A DNA stretch of 64,000 nucleotides from Bombella apis. GTDB taxonomy: Bacteria; Pseudomonadota; Alphaproteobacteria; Acetobacterales; Acetobacteraceae. Location: assembly GCF_018221685.1 (NCBI RefSeq), contig NZ_JAGJTM010000004.1, forward strand, positions 1 through 64,000, given 5' to 3'. The position numbers and the translations under genes are program-made. The notes under the pieces are model-generated. The model saw only the letters and a list, made by a program, of their open reading frames with translations. It did no database searches and was not told where the DNA came from. Of the stretch, positions 8,579 through 17,749 are shown one piece after another; within the stretch, counting starts at the first letter, position 1, and every line of letters begins with the position of its first letter.

Positions 8579-9582
8579 CGTGCGTATTCCTGAAGGGTGA
8601 AAGCGGCCTCCTGGTCGCCATTTTCGGCTTTCTTGCGAAGGGCTGCGAGCAGGCTGTCCCGTTCACTGCGAACGTCCTGATTTCCTGCGAGAAGGGCCTC
8701 GCGGTAGTAGCGTGCTGCCTCCCGGGGATTGGGTTGAGGAATGGGGCCGTCGGTACGGAACCTGGCAGGATCATACAGCTCTCCCATTCTCTGGAGGGAG
8801 ACCGGGTCATGTTTGGTTGCTGCATACCCAAGCAGCCGCAGTCCTGCGTCACCCTGGCCTGCACGGATACGTCGCCACCCCTCCTGACCAATGGCAGCCG
8901 GGGTGACCAGCTGCTTGACGGCATCTGCCGGACTCATGTTTTGGTAAGCAGGCGTTGCGAGAAAAGATGGTTTGTGAAACCAGAACCATCCTCCTGCCGT
9001 GGCAAGACAGAGTGCGATCACTGCCCCCCCTGCCGGGATGAGCAGTCCCTTCTTCCTGGAGGAGGAAGGCGTTTTATCCATCGCTTGCGTTGTCTCGGGT
9101 GCATCCTCCGGCTTTTTGTCTTCAGGCGTCCCGTTGGCAGGATGCTGGGTGGCCGTTGCATCAGGTGGTGGAAAAGGCACGGCTTCGGGGGGGGCGGCAG
9201 GAGGCGGAGAGAAGGCTGCCTGTTGTTGGGATTGCTCTTCTTCTGTCTCCGATGCCATTTGCAGGATTTGTGAAGCCGTCTGGGGCTGTCTGTTCGCAGG
9301 GAAGCCAACCCAGTCGATTTCTGCTTCTGTTATGCCGAGCGCTGGAATACTGACAGCGGAAGCGGCCAGCGGGTCAATGCAGGCTTCGGCCTGCTTGCGC
9401 GGAAGAAGGGCAATGACCATATGCCCGTCATGCGAGATTATTGCGCAATCTGGCAGGAATGTGTCGTCAACCTGCACAGTGACGTTCTGTTGCGTTGAGA
9501 CGTCACCCGATGCAATGACCAGGCCAAGAGTCATCTCTGCTTGTAATGGAATGGCTTTGTCGGCAAGGGTAATCTGATTCAT
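8575..9582 (-). CDS. single-pass membrane protein, Pro-rich linker with periplasmic helical repeat domain
   Basis: 335 residues. The N-terminal 95 residues form a small soluble beta-rich domain. Residues about 120-175 are a Pro/Ala/Glu/Gln-rich linker, and 179-201 is a membrane helix preceded by RKK, so the N-terminus should be cytoplasmic. The C-terminal 130 residues resemble Sel1/TPR-type repeats (GDAGLRLLGYAATKHDPVSLQRMGELYD) and should lie in the periplasm. Such a layout links a cytoplasmic machine to periplasmic parts. The gene overlaps srfC and the vWA gene by 4 nt on each side. No named family recognised. Confidence 0.75.
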   Translation of the reverse strand: MNQITLADKAIPLQAEMTLGLVIASGDVSTQQNVTVQVDDTFLPDCAIISHDGHMVIALLPRKQAEACIDPLAASAVSIPALGITEAEIDWVGFPANRQPQTASQILQMASETEEEQSQQQAAFSPPPAAPPEAVPFPPPDATATQHPANGTPEDKKPEDAPETTQAMDKTPSSSRKKGLLIPAGGAVIALCLATAGGWFWFHKPSFLATPAYQNMSPADAVKQLVTPAAIGQEGWRRIRAGQGDAGLRLLGYAATKHDPVSLQRMGELYDPARFRTDGPIPQPNPREAARYYREALLAGNQDVRSERDSLLAALRKKAENGDQEAAFTLQEYAR

Positions 9583-12221
9583 CTGTTTATGTCTTTCCCG
9601 TTATCATGTGCATTGTCGAGCCTGCTCAGTGTCTCCAGGTACTGGCCCAGCTTGGCATTCTCCTCCACGTCATACTGCGGACCGGCTTCCCGGAAACGGG
9701 CCTTCAATGCGGTGACCCAGTCCAGGAGGAAAAGTACGCCGCTATTGCCTATGTTCGGAAGATCTGGATAGAGCTTCCCGGCTGGATCTTCGGGAAGAAG
9801 GAAGATTGGCATACCCGTTTTTTCACAAACCGGCCGGTTTGCTGGGGCGTCCTTTCTGTCAACGGGGGGATATCCGAGCCATGTCACAAAATTGCTGATG
9901 GTCTCGGCCGTAAGGATTCCAGGTTTTTCGCCATTCTGGACAAGCTTGCTGACATTTTTACATGTGTTGCGCAAAATGTTGGCAATGTCTCCAGCCAGAT
10001 TGTTCGTTTCAGCCAACTTGAAAAGTTGTGCCAGGAAAGGCGAGAAGGCATCGTTGTTGACATGAAGCCAGTTTCGTTCCCTTTCGGTACTCATGTTGTC
10101 AGAAGAGAATTTTTCCCGGCAATGGTCTTCCCAATATTCTAGGATATGTGCGGCGAAACGGTCAAAATCATCTTCCTCTGGTGCAGCGTCAGCGGACACG
10201 TTTTTCTCGGCTGGAGAGGGTGAGAGGAGACTTTCAAGTAACTGAATTTCCTGGTGAGTGGTCTGCGGTTTGGTTTTGTTGAAGGCAATCCATTCCCGAG
10301 TAACAAGCTCTGCACTAAGGGAGAGTTGCTGGAGCAGTACGCCAAACCGTCCTTTCTGGGCGAGAGGGAGGCAGGGTGCCCTGATGAAATTATCCACGGA
10401 GCGCTCTGCTTCGGCGTGAACGGCTTCCTGCGAATTGTCAAAGTAGAATTTCTTCCCTGTCTCCTGCAGGTTCTGGAGTATCCTGCGCAGCTTCAGATAC
10501 AGCTTGCTGGTCTTGATATCTTTTTCTGCGAGAGGAAGGAGACGCTCGGCAAGATAGCTGACACCGCCATCATTGGGCTTGAGTACGGCATCGAAGGCTT
10601 TGTCATGGTTCCTGATGTAGGTTCTGACTTTTGCTGAACTGTCGTACCCTGTTTTGAGGCTTGGCAGCCGGCTCTTGAAGCTAGGGAGCATGGTAGTTTC
10701 ATTTTTCTGGGCATCGCGATCGTAGATCGTATCCCCATAGGTGGGGGAGCGCAGCCATTGGATGTTATTGAATATTGGCTGGGCGGGTTCCCACGCATTA
10801 AGCCAGGGAGAGTTTTTGAAATAATTGATGATAGAAGCATCGAGCCGCGTGTCCCAGCGTTCAACTCCATCATCTGGCCGTCCTGGCGTGGAGGCTAATG
10901 CCGTGTCGAATTTGGTCAGGATGATAAATAAGGAGTTATCCTGGGTGCTGCGCTCTTCTGGCGTAGCGCCAATGGTCGTGTTGACCCAACCATCAATCAT
11001 CGCCGGCAGGCTAACGACCTCCTGGTTACTGTCGCCAATACATAACAGGACAGATGTCAGGTCATTGTTGCTCTTATAGAGGTGGAACAGATAGTCGACC
11101 TTCCCGCGGAGAAAAAGCTCGGGGATGTTCGTGGCCTTGCTGAGTGATGGATATTCCCCGCGGGATCGCGCTCCGGGGAAGTCAAGTAAATCGATCCGCT
11201 TTTTCTGGAACTCCCACCGTGCTGCCTTCAAGGGGAGAATAAGCTCTGAGATGAGGGCCGCTGCAACGTCACGCCCCATTCCAACCAGTTTTCCACTGGG
11301 GGATTTCAGGGCGGTATTCATGCTGGCTCCCGGACCCCACAGGGTTTCAACATTCAGTATGCTGCCATTATTGGGGGCGTTCAGGGCATCGGGATTACAA
11401 AAAGCCAGTTCATCCCTGTCGAGACTGAAGCGGGCTTTGAGCAGTTTGTGCGCATAATCGGTGAAAGGCGAGCTCGGACCACCCCATAATGGAGAAAGAG
11501 CTTTTATGGCTGTATCGAGATCAAATGAAGATATGTTCTCTGCGAGAAAAGCCCAATATTCATTATCAGTCCCGTCTGATGAAAATGGCGTATAGCTTTT
11601 TTCAGAGAGGAACGAGCTGTTAAAATAATCCTGCAATGCTTCAACATCATTTTTCGTAAAAAATGGTTCCTGCTGCGGATCGTTTTTTTCACGTGGGATG
11701 ATGTTTTTTATGGTTTCAAGTATGTCAGTGGTTTTAACAGCATCTTCGGTAAGCTTGAAGTCCCTGAAATAGGTATTCCCTAAAATACAGACCACATCTC
11801 TTGCCGAGAGCAGTTTGACGCAAATCGGTGTGTCCGCACCCACGTTTGTGGGGAGTGAGGGAGGGGTTACGGTAAAGCGGGAGACAAGACCGGAGGATTC
11901 CTTACCGCCTGGCGGGTTGATTTCCCTCAGAAAGTCCAGCTGGTGGTCAGTTGAAAAGTCGATGATGAGGGGGCCGGTCTCGGGAGAGGTCAGGGCGCCG
12001 GTCAGGAAGGATTTTCCCGCCTGGGAGGCTCCATAAACGGCAATTGTCTGGGGTGCATCAGCGGTGTGATCGATTGCCTGCGCAGCACGCAGGCAAGCAC
12101 GCACCTCTCTCCCTTCCCTTGCATGAGGCTTGTTGTGCTCCATCCAGGCAGAAAGGGTTTCTGCAGTGGTGGCAAGTGCTGAAGATACGCGCTTCAGGGC
12201 GTCGGGAGATATGGCATCCAT
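9579..12221 (-). CDS. srfC: SrfC-like putative virulence factor with dynamin-like P-loop GTPase/ATPase
   Basis: 880 residues, the usual size of the SrfC/Virul_Fac family. The P-loop is G64-ASQAGK-S71 and a G3-type motif DLLDFPG ends at Gly350 (D347-F-P-G). A TKFD sequence (ILTKFDTAL) after that may be the G4 motif giving GTP specificity. The rest is long, helical and cytoplasmic, without signal peptide or membrane helix. SrfC is known as the third protein of the SsrB-regulated SrfABC locus of Salmonella and its homologues; its activity is poorly understood. A 4-nt overlap couples it to the Pro-rich membrane protein gene downstream. The ribosome site is weak (AAGAAAG). Confidence 0.85.
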   Translation of the reverse strand: MDAISPDALKRVSSALATTAETLSAWMEHNKPHAREGREVRACLRAAQAIDHTADAPQTIAVYGASQAGKSFLTGALTSPETGPLIIDFSTDHQLDFLREINPPGGKESSGLVSRFTVTPPSLPTNVGADTPICVKLLSARDVVCILGNTYFRDFKLTEDAVKTTDILETIKNIIPREKNDPQQEPFFTKNDVEALQDYFNSSFLSEKSYTPFSSDGTDNEYWAFLAENISSFDLDTAIKALSPLWGGPSSPFTDYAHKLLKARFSLDRDELAFCNPDALNAPNNGSILNVETLWGPGASMNTALKSPSGKLVGMGRDVAAALISELILPLKAARWEFQKKRIDLLDFPGARSRGEYPSLSKATNIPELFLRGKVDYLFHLYKSNNDLTSVLLCIGDSNQEVVSLPAMIDGWVNTTIGATPEERSTQDNSLFIILTKFDTALASTPGRPDDGVERWDTRLDASIINYFKNSPWLNAWEPAQPIFNNIQWLRSPTYGDTIYDRDAQKNETTMLPSFKSRLPSLKTGYDSSAKVRTYIRNHDKAFDAVLKPNDGGVSYLAERLLPLAEKDIKTSKLYLKLRRILQNLQETGKKFYFDNSQEAVHAEAERSVDNFIRAPCLPLAQKGRFGVLLQQLSLSAELVTREWIAFNKTKPQTTHQEIQLLESLLSPSPAEKNVSADAAPEEDDFDRFAAHILEYWEDHCREKFSSDNMSTERERNWLHVNNDAFSPFLAQLFKLAETNNLAGDIANILRNTCKNVSKLVQNGEKPGILTAETISNFVTWLGYPPVDRKDAPANRPVCEKTGMPIFLLPEDPAGKLYPDLPNIGNSGVLFLLDWVTALKARFREAGPQYDVEENAKLGQYLETLSRLDNAHDNGKDINR

Positions 12222-12269
12222 GGCGTAGACTTTCTTGGGGCGGTGAAGGAGGCTGGGAGATAGGGCGGA

Positions 12270-15200
12270 TCAGACTGTTGATTGGTCTTGGATGGTTGTC
12301 AGGTGTATGGCGCCGGTGTCACGCCAGTGTCCCTGGGGGGTGAGGGTTGTCTGTAGTGTTGCGCTGATGAAGTCTCTGGCTGGCACTTTTATGGGAGGGC
12401 CATCATGAGTGATGGGTTGGCCTTCAATTTCCGTGATGACCAGATTTTCACAGAGCTCTTTCCGTTCAGCTTCGCTGGTGGAGGGGGTTCTGGTGCGGGA
12501 GAGCGTAAGGGACAGGGGGCTGTTAAGGTCAATGCGCCGCTGCTGAAGGAAATCCCGTCCTGCGGATGTCAGGGCAAGATTGTAGAATGGACTGCTGGGA
12601 AAGTCCTTGTTGGGGAGCTGTTTTGTCCCGAGTATCATGCTGCCTTCGAATGTATCGATCTTTATTTCCAGCTTGTCTTCCGCTGTGACATTCGAGAGGT
12701 CGTAAGCGATAGGGGATCCGTTTTCCTCTTGAGGGTTGAAGAGACGGATGATTGTTCCTTCGTTGATTTTCATGTTGCCAATGAAATGCGCCGTTGATTT
12801 TTCATATCTGGTTTTGGAGGCCAATTTGAAATTGCCAATCTCCGCACGGCAAGCCTTCTTCCAGATGACGGCTCCCATCACGACAGTACTTTTGGGATCT
12901 CCAATCCGGTTGCTGCTGTCAGAGAAAGGATAGTCACCAGTAATCACATAGTTATGCATGGGAATGACACGCTGCGGAGCCACGGGCAGAGCGCTCAGGA
13001 TCAGGCTGCAGACATGTGGCAGTTTGGAAGGTCTGCCGGAAAGCAGGAGGGCATCGCAGCCATAGGCCTGAACAATACTGCACAGTATCTGCAGGGGTTG
13101 GCCCAGCCTTCTGGTAATAATACCTTCCATGTCATCGGTTGTTACATGTATGTTGGCATCCAGAGGGTCGAAAATATCTTCGTTGGCAGCTTGCGTGTCA
13201 TCGTTCTGGTCAAGAAATCTGGTCAGAGCGGAAGAGGAAGGCGTGCCGTGAATGGAAAGGTGTTTTTTGAGGGCTGCCCTGAAATAATCACGTGTGCGTT
13301 CGGCGGCTTTCGGAGAAATCTGGTGAAGCTCGTGCAAGCGGCCTGTTATCAGCTCTCCCGAGAAGAATGTTTCCACATTTTCGTAGGCATTAATGATGCT
13401 CAGTGCGACAGGTTCAAGAATTGTGGAAATGAAAAGCTGTCGCTGCGTTGCCTCCTGAATGGTTGAGTCTGCGGCACCCAGTTTGAACAGGGTATTAAAA
13501 AAAGCTCGTGGCTCAGGAATATGATATGTTCTGAAATGATTCATGAAGGCCGTGATAATTGGCCCTGAAATTATGTCTTCAAGCAGGTCATCACCCGCAA
13601 TGCGCAGACTCTCGCGGAAGAGCTGATGCGGGTGGAGCATTTCTTCATGTTTGTTGCGCCGATAATCGCACACCATGAGGTCTGTTGTCCCTCCGCCGAT
13701 ATCAAGGCTGGCGATGCGGAGGCGTTCTTTGCCATCGGAGGAGGCAGCATGGCCATAGAGATGGAAAAATTCGTCAACACTGCCGCCCATCTTGTTGTTT
13801 ATTTCATTCTCCAACCAGACAAGCTGAGTGGCTGTTGCCTCATCTATGCTGCATTCAAGCTCAGGTGGCTGTGTGTAGGCGTCCCCAAATTGTTTCCATG
13901 TTTCCTGCTGCCTGGTGCTCTCCCAGGCCATGGTGAGGGCCGTCCGAGCACGTTTGGTAAGGATGCGGCGCTCAGCCAGAGGCATGCCGGGCGGGAAAGC
14001 CAGTACAAGGGAACGCAGCCGGCGTGGTGTCCGGCTTTGCTCGCGACTTTCGCGTTCCTGCGGGGAGTTCATGAAGGCTATGGCCTGCAGGATGAGCTCA
14101 TTGAGCATGAGGATGGAAATCTCGCTTTTGGATAGCTGACAGACTTTCACCTTTCTGGCGGCTGTTATGTCCGGTCCCGCATTGGCACCATCGTATAGCT
14201 CTTCCTTCAAATCAGTGCTGAATGTTGTGATGCCCCGTTCGTTCTGCCGCATCAGGATTTCATGAAGTTTGCTTCGGAATGAGCCTGATACCCGGGGGTT
14301 TTGGGCGGGATGGGGGGGAATGGCTTCCGCGCTGGTGAGAGCATCATTGAAATACCATCCCTGAGATGTAGGAGTGCGATCCCAAAGGTAGCGTTTGGGG
14401 GAAGCGAGGCCGGAAAAGCCTTCGGTTCCTTCCCGAGCGGCCATCATTTCTTCGGCCTCTCCGCCTACCCGGACAGGAGAGGGCCAGAGGAATGCATCAT
14501 CGCGCCCAGATTCCCGGGAAAGCCGGACATCTCCGAATGTTATGTTGCTGAATTCGATCCGGCTTGAGAAAAGCCCGGAATGGATGGTCTGTGGAGCACG
14601 CAAATCCCGGAGGCCAAGCACACGGCAGTTGCCGAACCGGCCATTTTTGGAGAGTGCCTGATCGGCGTTCTGCTCGATAAGGATACCGCTGCTTCTGGAG
14701 TTCCCCAGGTCCAGGACGAGATCGACATCGATTGGTTTTGTTGCATTGTCAACAAACTTGATGACAGGCAGGTCTTTATCGGCGGTAAGCCCCTGCAGCA
14801 AGGCCAGATAGGCAGCAAGAGCTGTAAGGCGGTGATCCAGATCTCCAGGCCGTGGAGGCGGCGGTGTATCATCATCAAAGGAAGGCAGATACGCTTTCAC
14901 GCTCTCAGCCTGGGCGGTAAAGATGATATTCTGGACCCAGTGATTGACACTCAGCCAATCTTTGATCCTGGTGAGGGGGGGCAGTGCGTAGGTTGCTGCT
15001 CCGTTGTCATCCGGCTTGGGGCCGTTGTAGATGGGATTGCCTTCTGGGTCCTTGGAGGGGGTACGCTCCATCGTGGTATCGATGACAATTTCCATGAAGA
15101 ATTGTTTTGTTGTCGAATCTTTTTTGAGACGACCACGAATCCAGTTGGAAGGGCCGCCCTGGAGGTCAACTATGTCTGTTGGATCTTCTGTGCTGGAAGG

Positions 15201-15491
15201 TCTCTTCTGGGAGTCACTGTCGCTGAACGTGTTCAGCCAGGGCAGTGGAATCCAGCGCCCCTCAAAGAGTTTTGCAACGGTTCCTTCGAGGTTCAGGAAA
15301 ATTTCTTCGCCTTCAACCCGTTTTCCTGCCGAGTTGCGAGTGATGACCAGAGTTTCCTGCTCTTTTGAGGCAGGGTTGGAGACAAGACTGAAGATATAGT
15401 CCTGTTCTACCCGCTCACGGAATGAAGCCAGGTCGAAATGAAGGGTAGTAAACTGCAACAGGCTGTCAGGAACGAGAAGAAGTTCTGTCAT
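12270..15491 (-). CDS. srfB: SrfB-like protein with Hsp70/actin-like ATPase fold
   Basis: 1073 residues, typical for SrfB. Two nucleotide-binding motifs of the actin/Hsp70 superfamily are visible: phosphate-1 D261-LGNSRSSG near residue 261 and phosphate-2 D597-IGGGTTD near residue 597. An adenosine-type motif ALLLSGRPSKLPHV follows at about residue 815. The first 250 residues form an N-terminal extension with no known domain. No signal or membrane segment is present, so it is cytoplasmic. With SrfC next to it, it gives the operon two separate nucleotide-driven proteins. There are 48 nt to srfC and 53 nt from the SrfA-like gene. Its client is unknown. Confidence 0.88.
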   Translation of the reverse strand: MTELLLVPDSLLQFTTLHFDLASFRERVEQDYIFSLVSNPASKEQETLVITRNSAGKRVEGEEIFLNLEGTVAKLFEGRWIPLPWLNTFSDSDSQKRPSSTEDPTDIVDLQGGPSNWIRGRLKKDSTTKQFFMEIVIDTTMERTPSKDPEGNPIYNGPKPDDNGAATYALPPLTRIKDWLSVNHWVQNIIFTAQAESVKAYLPSFDDDTPPPPRPGDLDHRLTALAAYLALLQGLTADKDLPVIKFVDNATKPIDVDLVLDLGNSRSSGILIEQNADQALSKNGRFGNCRVLGLRDLRAPQTIHSGLFSSRIEFSNITFGDVRLSRESGRDDAFLWPSPVRVGGEAEEMMAAREGTEGFSGLASPKRYLWDRTPTSQGWYFNDALTSAEAIPPHPAQNPRVSGSFRSKLHEILMRQNERGITTFSTDLKEELYDGANAGPDITAARKVKVCQLSKSEISILMLNELILQAIAFMNSPQERESREQSRTPRRLRSLVLAFPPGMPLAERRILTKRARTALTMAWESTRQQETWKQFGDAYTQPPELECSIDEATATQLVWLENEINNKMGGSVDEFFHLYGHAASSDGKERLRIASLDIGGGTTDLMVCDYRRNKHEEMLHPHQLFRESLRIAGDDLLEDIISGPIITAFMNHFRTYHIPEPRAFFNTLFKLGAADSTIQEATQRQLFISTILEPVALSIINAYENVETFFSGELITGRLHELHQISPKAAERTRDYFRAALKKHLSIHGTPSSSALTRFLDQNDDTQAANEDIFDPLDANIHVTTDDMEGIITRRLGQPLQILCSIVQAYGCDALLLSGRPSKLPHVCSLILSALPVAPQRVIPMHNYVITGDYPFSDSSNRIGDPKSTVVMGAVIWKKACRAEIGNFKLASKTRYEKSTAHFIGNMKINEGTIIRLFNPQEENGSPIAYDLSNVTAEDKLEIKIDTFEGSMILGTKQLPNKDFPSSPFYNLALTSAGRDFLQQRRIDLNSPLSLTLSRTRTPSTSEAERKELCENLVITEIEGQPITHDGPPIKVPARDFISATLQTTLTPQGHWRDTGAIHLTTIQDQSTV

Positions 15492-15544
15492 GATAAAAAC
15501 CCAAAATCGGATAAGGAATGGACGGGTTTGGAAGGGAGTGCCTT

Positions 15545-17221
15545 TTACAACGAGGTAGCAGGAGGAGGAGAGCTGCCGCCATCAGGCAAAGACTGCGTTC
15601 CTGGGTGGGGTGCATGATCCCCGTCGATTGGTGCCTGCGGGGCCTGATCGGGGGCAGGGGAAGGAGCCTGACCAGCACCCTGGTCCTGCGTACCGGCCGG
15701 GGGTTCGGGCAGGGTGAAATTGAAGCTCTGCCGGTCGTTATCGGTGCGGGCTTCTGCGTTGTATTCCTGGACGGGCTGCCCGTCTTCATAGACGGTCACA
15801 TGGTATGGGACAGGCTCGCCATTGGAGCGCATGTGATAAGGGATGACCCTGATGCTGTACGTACCGGGCTGTGGACGGACCGGCCAGGTGATATGCTCGA
15901 TGGGATGCTGTACAATGGGAGAGGTCGGCGTTCCCACGTTGGCGTCCACGTCCAGCACGCCTCCCTGTGATGCACGCTTGGAGAAGCTGATTTCCTGACC
16001 GGCAGGAGGTTGGACATGCAGGTCCAGGTCACTGGGGTCGTTCCAGGCCAGAGAGATTTCCAGAGCTCCCTTGTTGCCTCCCCGGCTGCGTGCTGTTTGA
16101 AGGTCATTCATGGCAGTCTGTCTGTGTGGTGCGTCAAGGGGCACTGCTGTGTGAACAGGGGCGGCAGGGGGTGCCAAAGGAGTGTGGACAGGGAGCTGAC
16201 CGTTACTGCAAGCACCTCCGATGGAGGAGGATACTCCATTAATGCTGCCAAGGCCGGGAGGGGCAGACAGGTGCCGTGCAGAAAAGAGCCCCATGAGCAA
16301 GGTGCCCAGAAGCCATAAGAGCAGGAGGAGGCCCAGCAGAACGAACCCCCACCGCCAGAAACGTCGCATCCAGAGCCCCAGGCCGATAAGAAGTGACGCA
16401 AGAAGCGCCCAGCCCAGCCCGACTCCCCACAAGGCAGGCCCCAGAGATGTGCTCAGGGCAAGGAGGAGGAGGAGAAAAAGGGGAAGACCGAATGTCAGGG
16501 CGGGGAACCAGTGCCAGGCCGGAAAGAGGGCCAGCCATCGTGTGTACCACACGCGGTACCATGGAAGGATGACAAGTCTTTCTTGCGTAAAAGTGTGGCT
16601 GCTGGTGAACCTCTGGGAGGTTCTTTGCTGACTGGTGGTCTGGTCATTGGATGCTGATGCATGGGGGGAAGAGGGCTGGGATGCCGGCTCTTCGGAAGTG
16701 GTTTTTTCTTCTGGTTCAGGGCGGGGCTCGGGGTCGGGCGCTGCTGGGGGAACGTCGGGAAGGGTTTTACCCTGCAGGTTGCCTTTGGCCAGCATGCCGG
16801 AAATTGCACGATGCCCCCAAGCCGTAAGAATGAGCCCATGGGGGTTATAATACAGGTTGTCGATGTTGGGGATTGTTAGGGCTGTTGGAAGTAGGGATAC
16901 GATATCCGGGTCGATGTTGCGGCCACTATTCTGTTTCGCCCATTGGATGATGTAGTCGCGGGTCTGTGTATAAATCTGGTTGATCTGGCTCTGTTTTTCC
17001 GGGGGGATGGGAGAGCATGCAGGGCCATACCAATCTATGGTGCCATCGGCAGGGTTGCCAAAAGGTTGTGCCAGGGAAAGATGCTGGGCTTTGGGAAACT
17101 GTTGAGCATATGCCTGCAGAACATCCTGGATATCTTCCCAGAGCTCCGTGACGGGCTGGCCTTGCACCCGCAAGGTTTCAAATTGGCCATTTCGTGTAGT
17201 TTTAATGCGTGAAAAAGGCAT
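15545..17221 (-). CDS. SrfA-like membrane protein with C-terminal YfaP/DUF2135-type domain
   Basis: 558 residues from the ATG chosen here. The N-terminal 170 residues are soluble, followed by a Pro/Ser/Thr-rich linker. Three membrane helices lie in roughly residues 235-330 (including LLLLLALSTSLGPALWGVG and GFVLLGLLLLLWLLG). The last 160 residues carry a beta-sandwich with SDLDLHVQPPAG and PGTYSIRVIPYH, the YfaP/DUF2135 pattern, then a Pro/Gln tail. Being first in the operon before srfB and srfC fits SrfA, but sequence identity to it is not asserted. A TTG at 17263 would also be in frame. A promoter candidate at 17277-17305 would leave that start only a few leader bases, so the ATG at 17221 is preferred. 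Confidence 0.7.
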   Translation of the reverse strand: MPFSRIKTTRNGQFETLRVQGQPVTELWEDIQDVLQAYAQQFPKAQHLSLAQPFGNPADGTIDWYGPACSPIPPEKQSQINQIYTQTRDYIIQWAKQNSGRNIDPDIVSLLPTALTIPNIDNLYYNPHGLILTAWGHRAISGMLAKGNLQGKTLPDVPPAAPDPEPRPEPEEKTTSEEPASQPSSPHASASNDQTTSQQRTSQRFTSSHTFTQERLVILPWYRVWYTRWLALFPAWHWFPALTFGLPLFLLLLLALSTSLGPALWGVGLGWALLASLLIGLGLWMRRFWRWGFVLLGLLLLLWLLGTLLMGLFSARHLSAPPGLGSINGVSSSIGGACSNGQLPVHTPLAPPAAPVHTAVPLDAPHRQTAMNDLQTARSRGGNKGALEISLAWNDPSDLDLHVQPPAGQEISFSKRASQGGVLDVDANVGTPTSPIVQHPIEHITWPVRPQPGTYSIRVIPYHMRSNGEPVPYHVTVYEDGQPVQEYNAEARTDNDRQSFNFTLPEPPAGTQDQGAGQAPSPAPDQAPQAPIDGDHAPHPGTQSLPDGGSSPPPATSL

Positions 17222-17276
17222 ATGGAGGGGCTTCTCGGTGTAGGGACGTTGATAATCTTCCAAGACAGATCATGTC

Positions 17277-17305
17277 ATAATATTGTTGTGTTGTTAACCT
17301 TGCAA
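17277..17305 (-). promoter_or_regulatory. candidate sigma-70 promoter of the srf-type operon
   Basis: On the minus strand TTGCAA (17305-17300) and TATTAT (17282-17277) are separated by 17 nt, a good housekeeping-type match. Transcription would begin near 17270, about 50 nt before the ATG at 17221. No other promoter-like pair of this quality is visible upstream of the operon. Confidence 0.45.
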
Positions 17306-17670
17306 TGGATGGCATGAGTTTCCCCTGTGGAGAAAGTGGTCATGACGAGATTGACATGTTCTGTTTTTTTACAAAAAAAGTGAAGTTATTTTATATTTTC
17401 TTTATGAGACCTTCTATGCTCTTGGAGCTGTCAAGTCCTTAGAGAGGAAGAGACGTACCTGTCTGGCACTGCATTTTTGACATGTCCTGATGAAACTACC
17501 ATTTGTGCCCATCACAAGGCAGCTGGAGCTGTCAGGAGGGGGGGCTGCAGGATATGTCAGAGGGGGAAGCAAGGTCACGGAACGCCTTGTATTCATGCGT
17601 CTTCCCAGTCAGTTTCAGCCCAACATGATCAAGACAGCCCGGAATAATGCTGGTGTTTGTCTGGCGACCC
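17306..17670. other. intergenic region between the divergent srf-type and cas operons
   Basis: No supported gene. The stretch 17361-17405 is very AT-rich, with a T7/A7 inverted pair (TTTTTTTACAAAAAAA) that may matter for DNA bending or promoter function. Short open frames here have no ribosome sites and no recognisable content. Confidence 0.5.
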
Positions 17671-17690
17671 AAAAGTTCATTTGAACTTTT
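17671..17690. promoter_or_regulatory. 20-bp inverted repeat at the cas operon promoter
   Basis: AAAAGTTCA and TGAACTTTT are perfect inverted arms separated by TT, 59 nt before the cas3 start codon. The right half contains TTGAAC, a possible -35 element, so a protein bound here could repress or activate the cas operon. The symmetry suits a homodimeric regulator. No regulator gene is encoded nearby. Confidence 0.5.
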
Positions 17691-17749
17691 CCAATCGCCT
17701 GTTACGCTCGACATGGTCGATAGTTGTATGTTCAGGGGAGAGAAATCAG

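Noticed and set aside
2646..17263. Reading the srf-type operon as a type VI secretion system because of vWA and ATPase genes
   Set aside because: No TssB/TssC sheath, ClpV, VgrG, Hcp or baseplate genes are present, so this was dropped.
17657..17749. N-terminal extension of Cas3 to an ATG at 17657
   Set aside because: It would include the 20-bp inverted repeat and promoter and has no ribosome site, while the ATG at 17750 has a good one.
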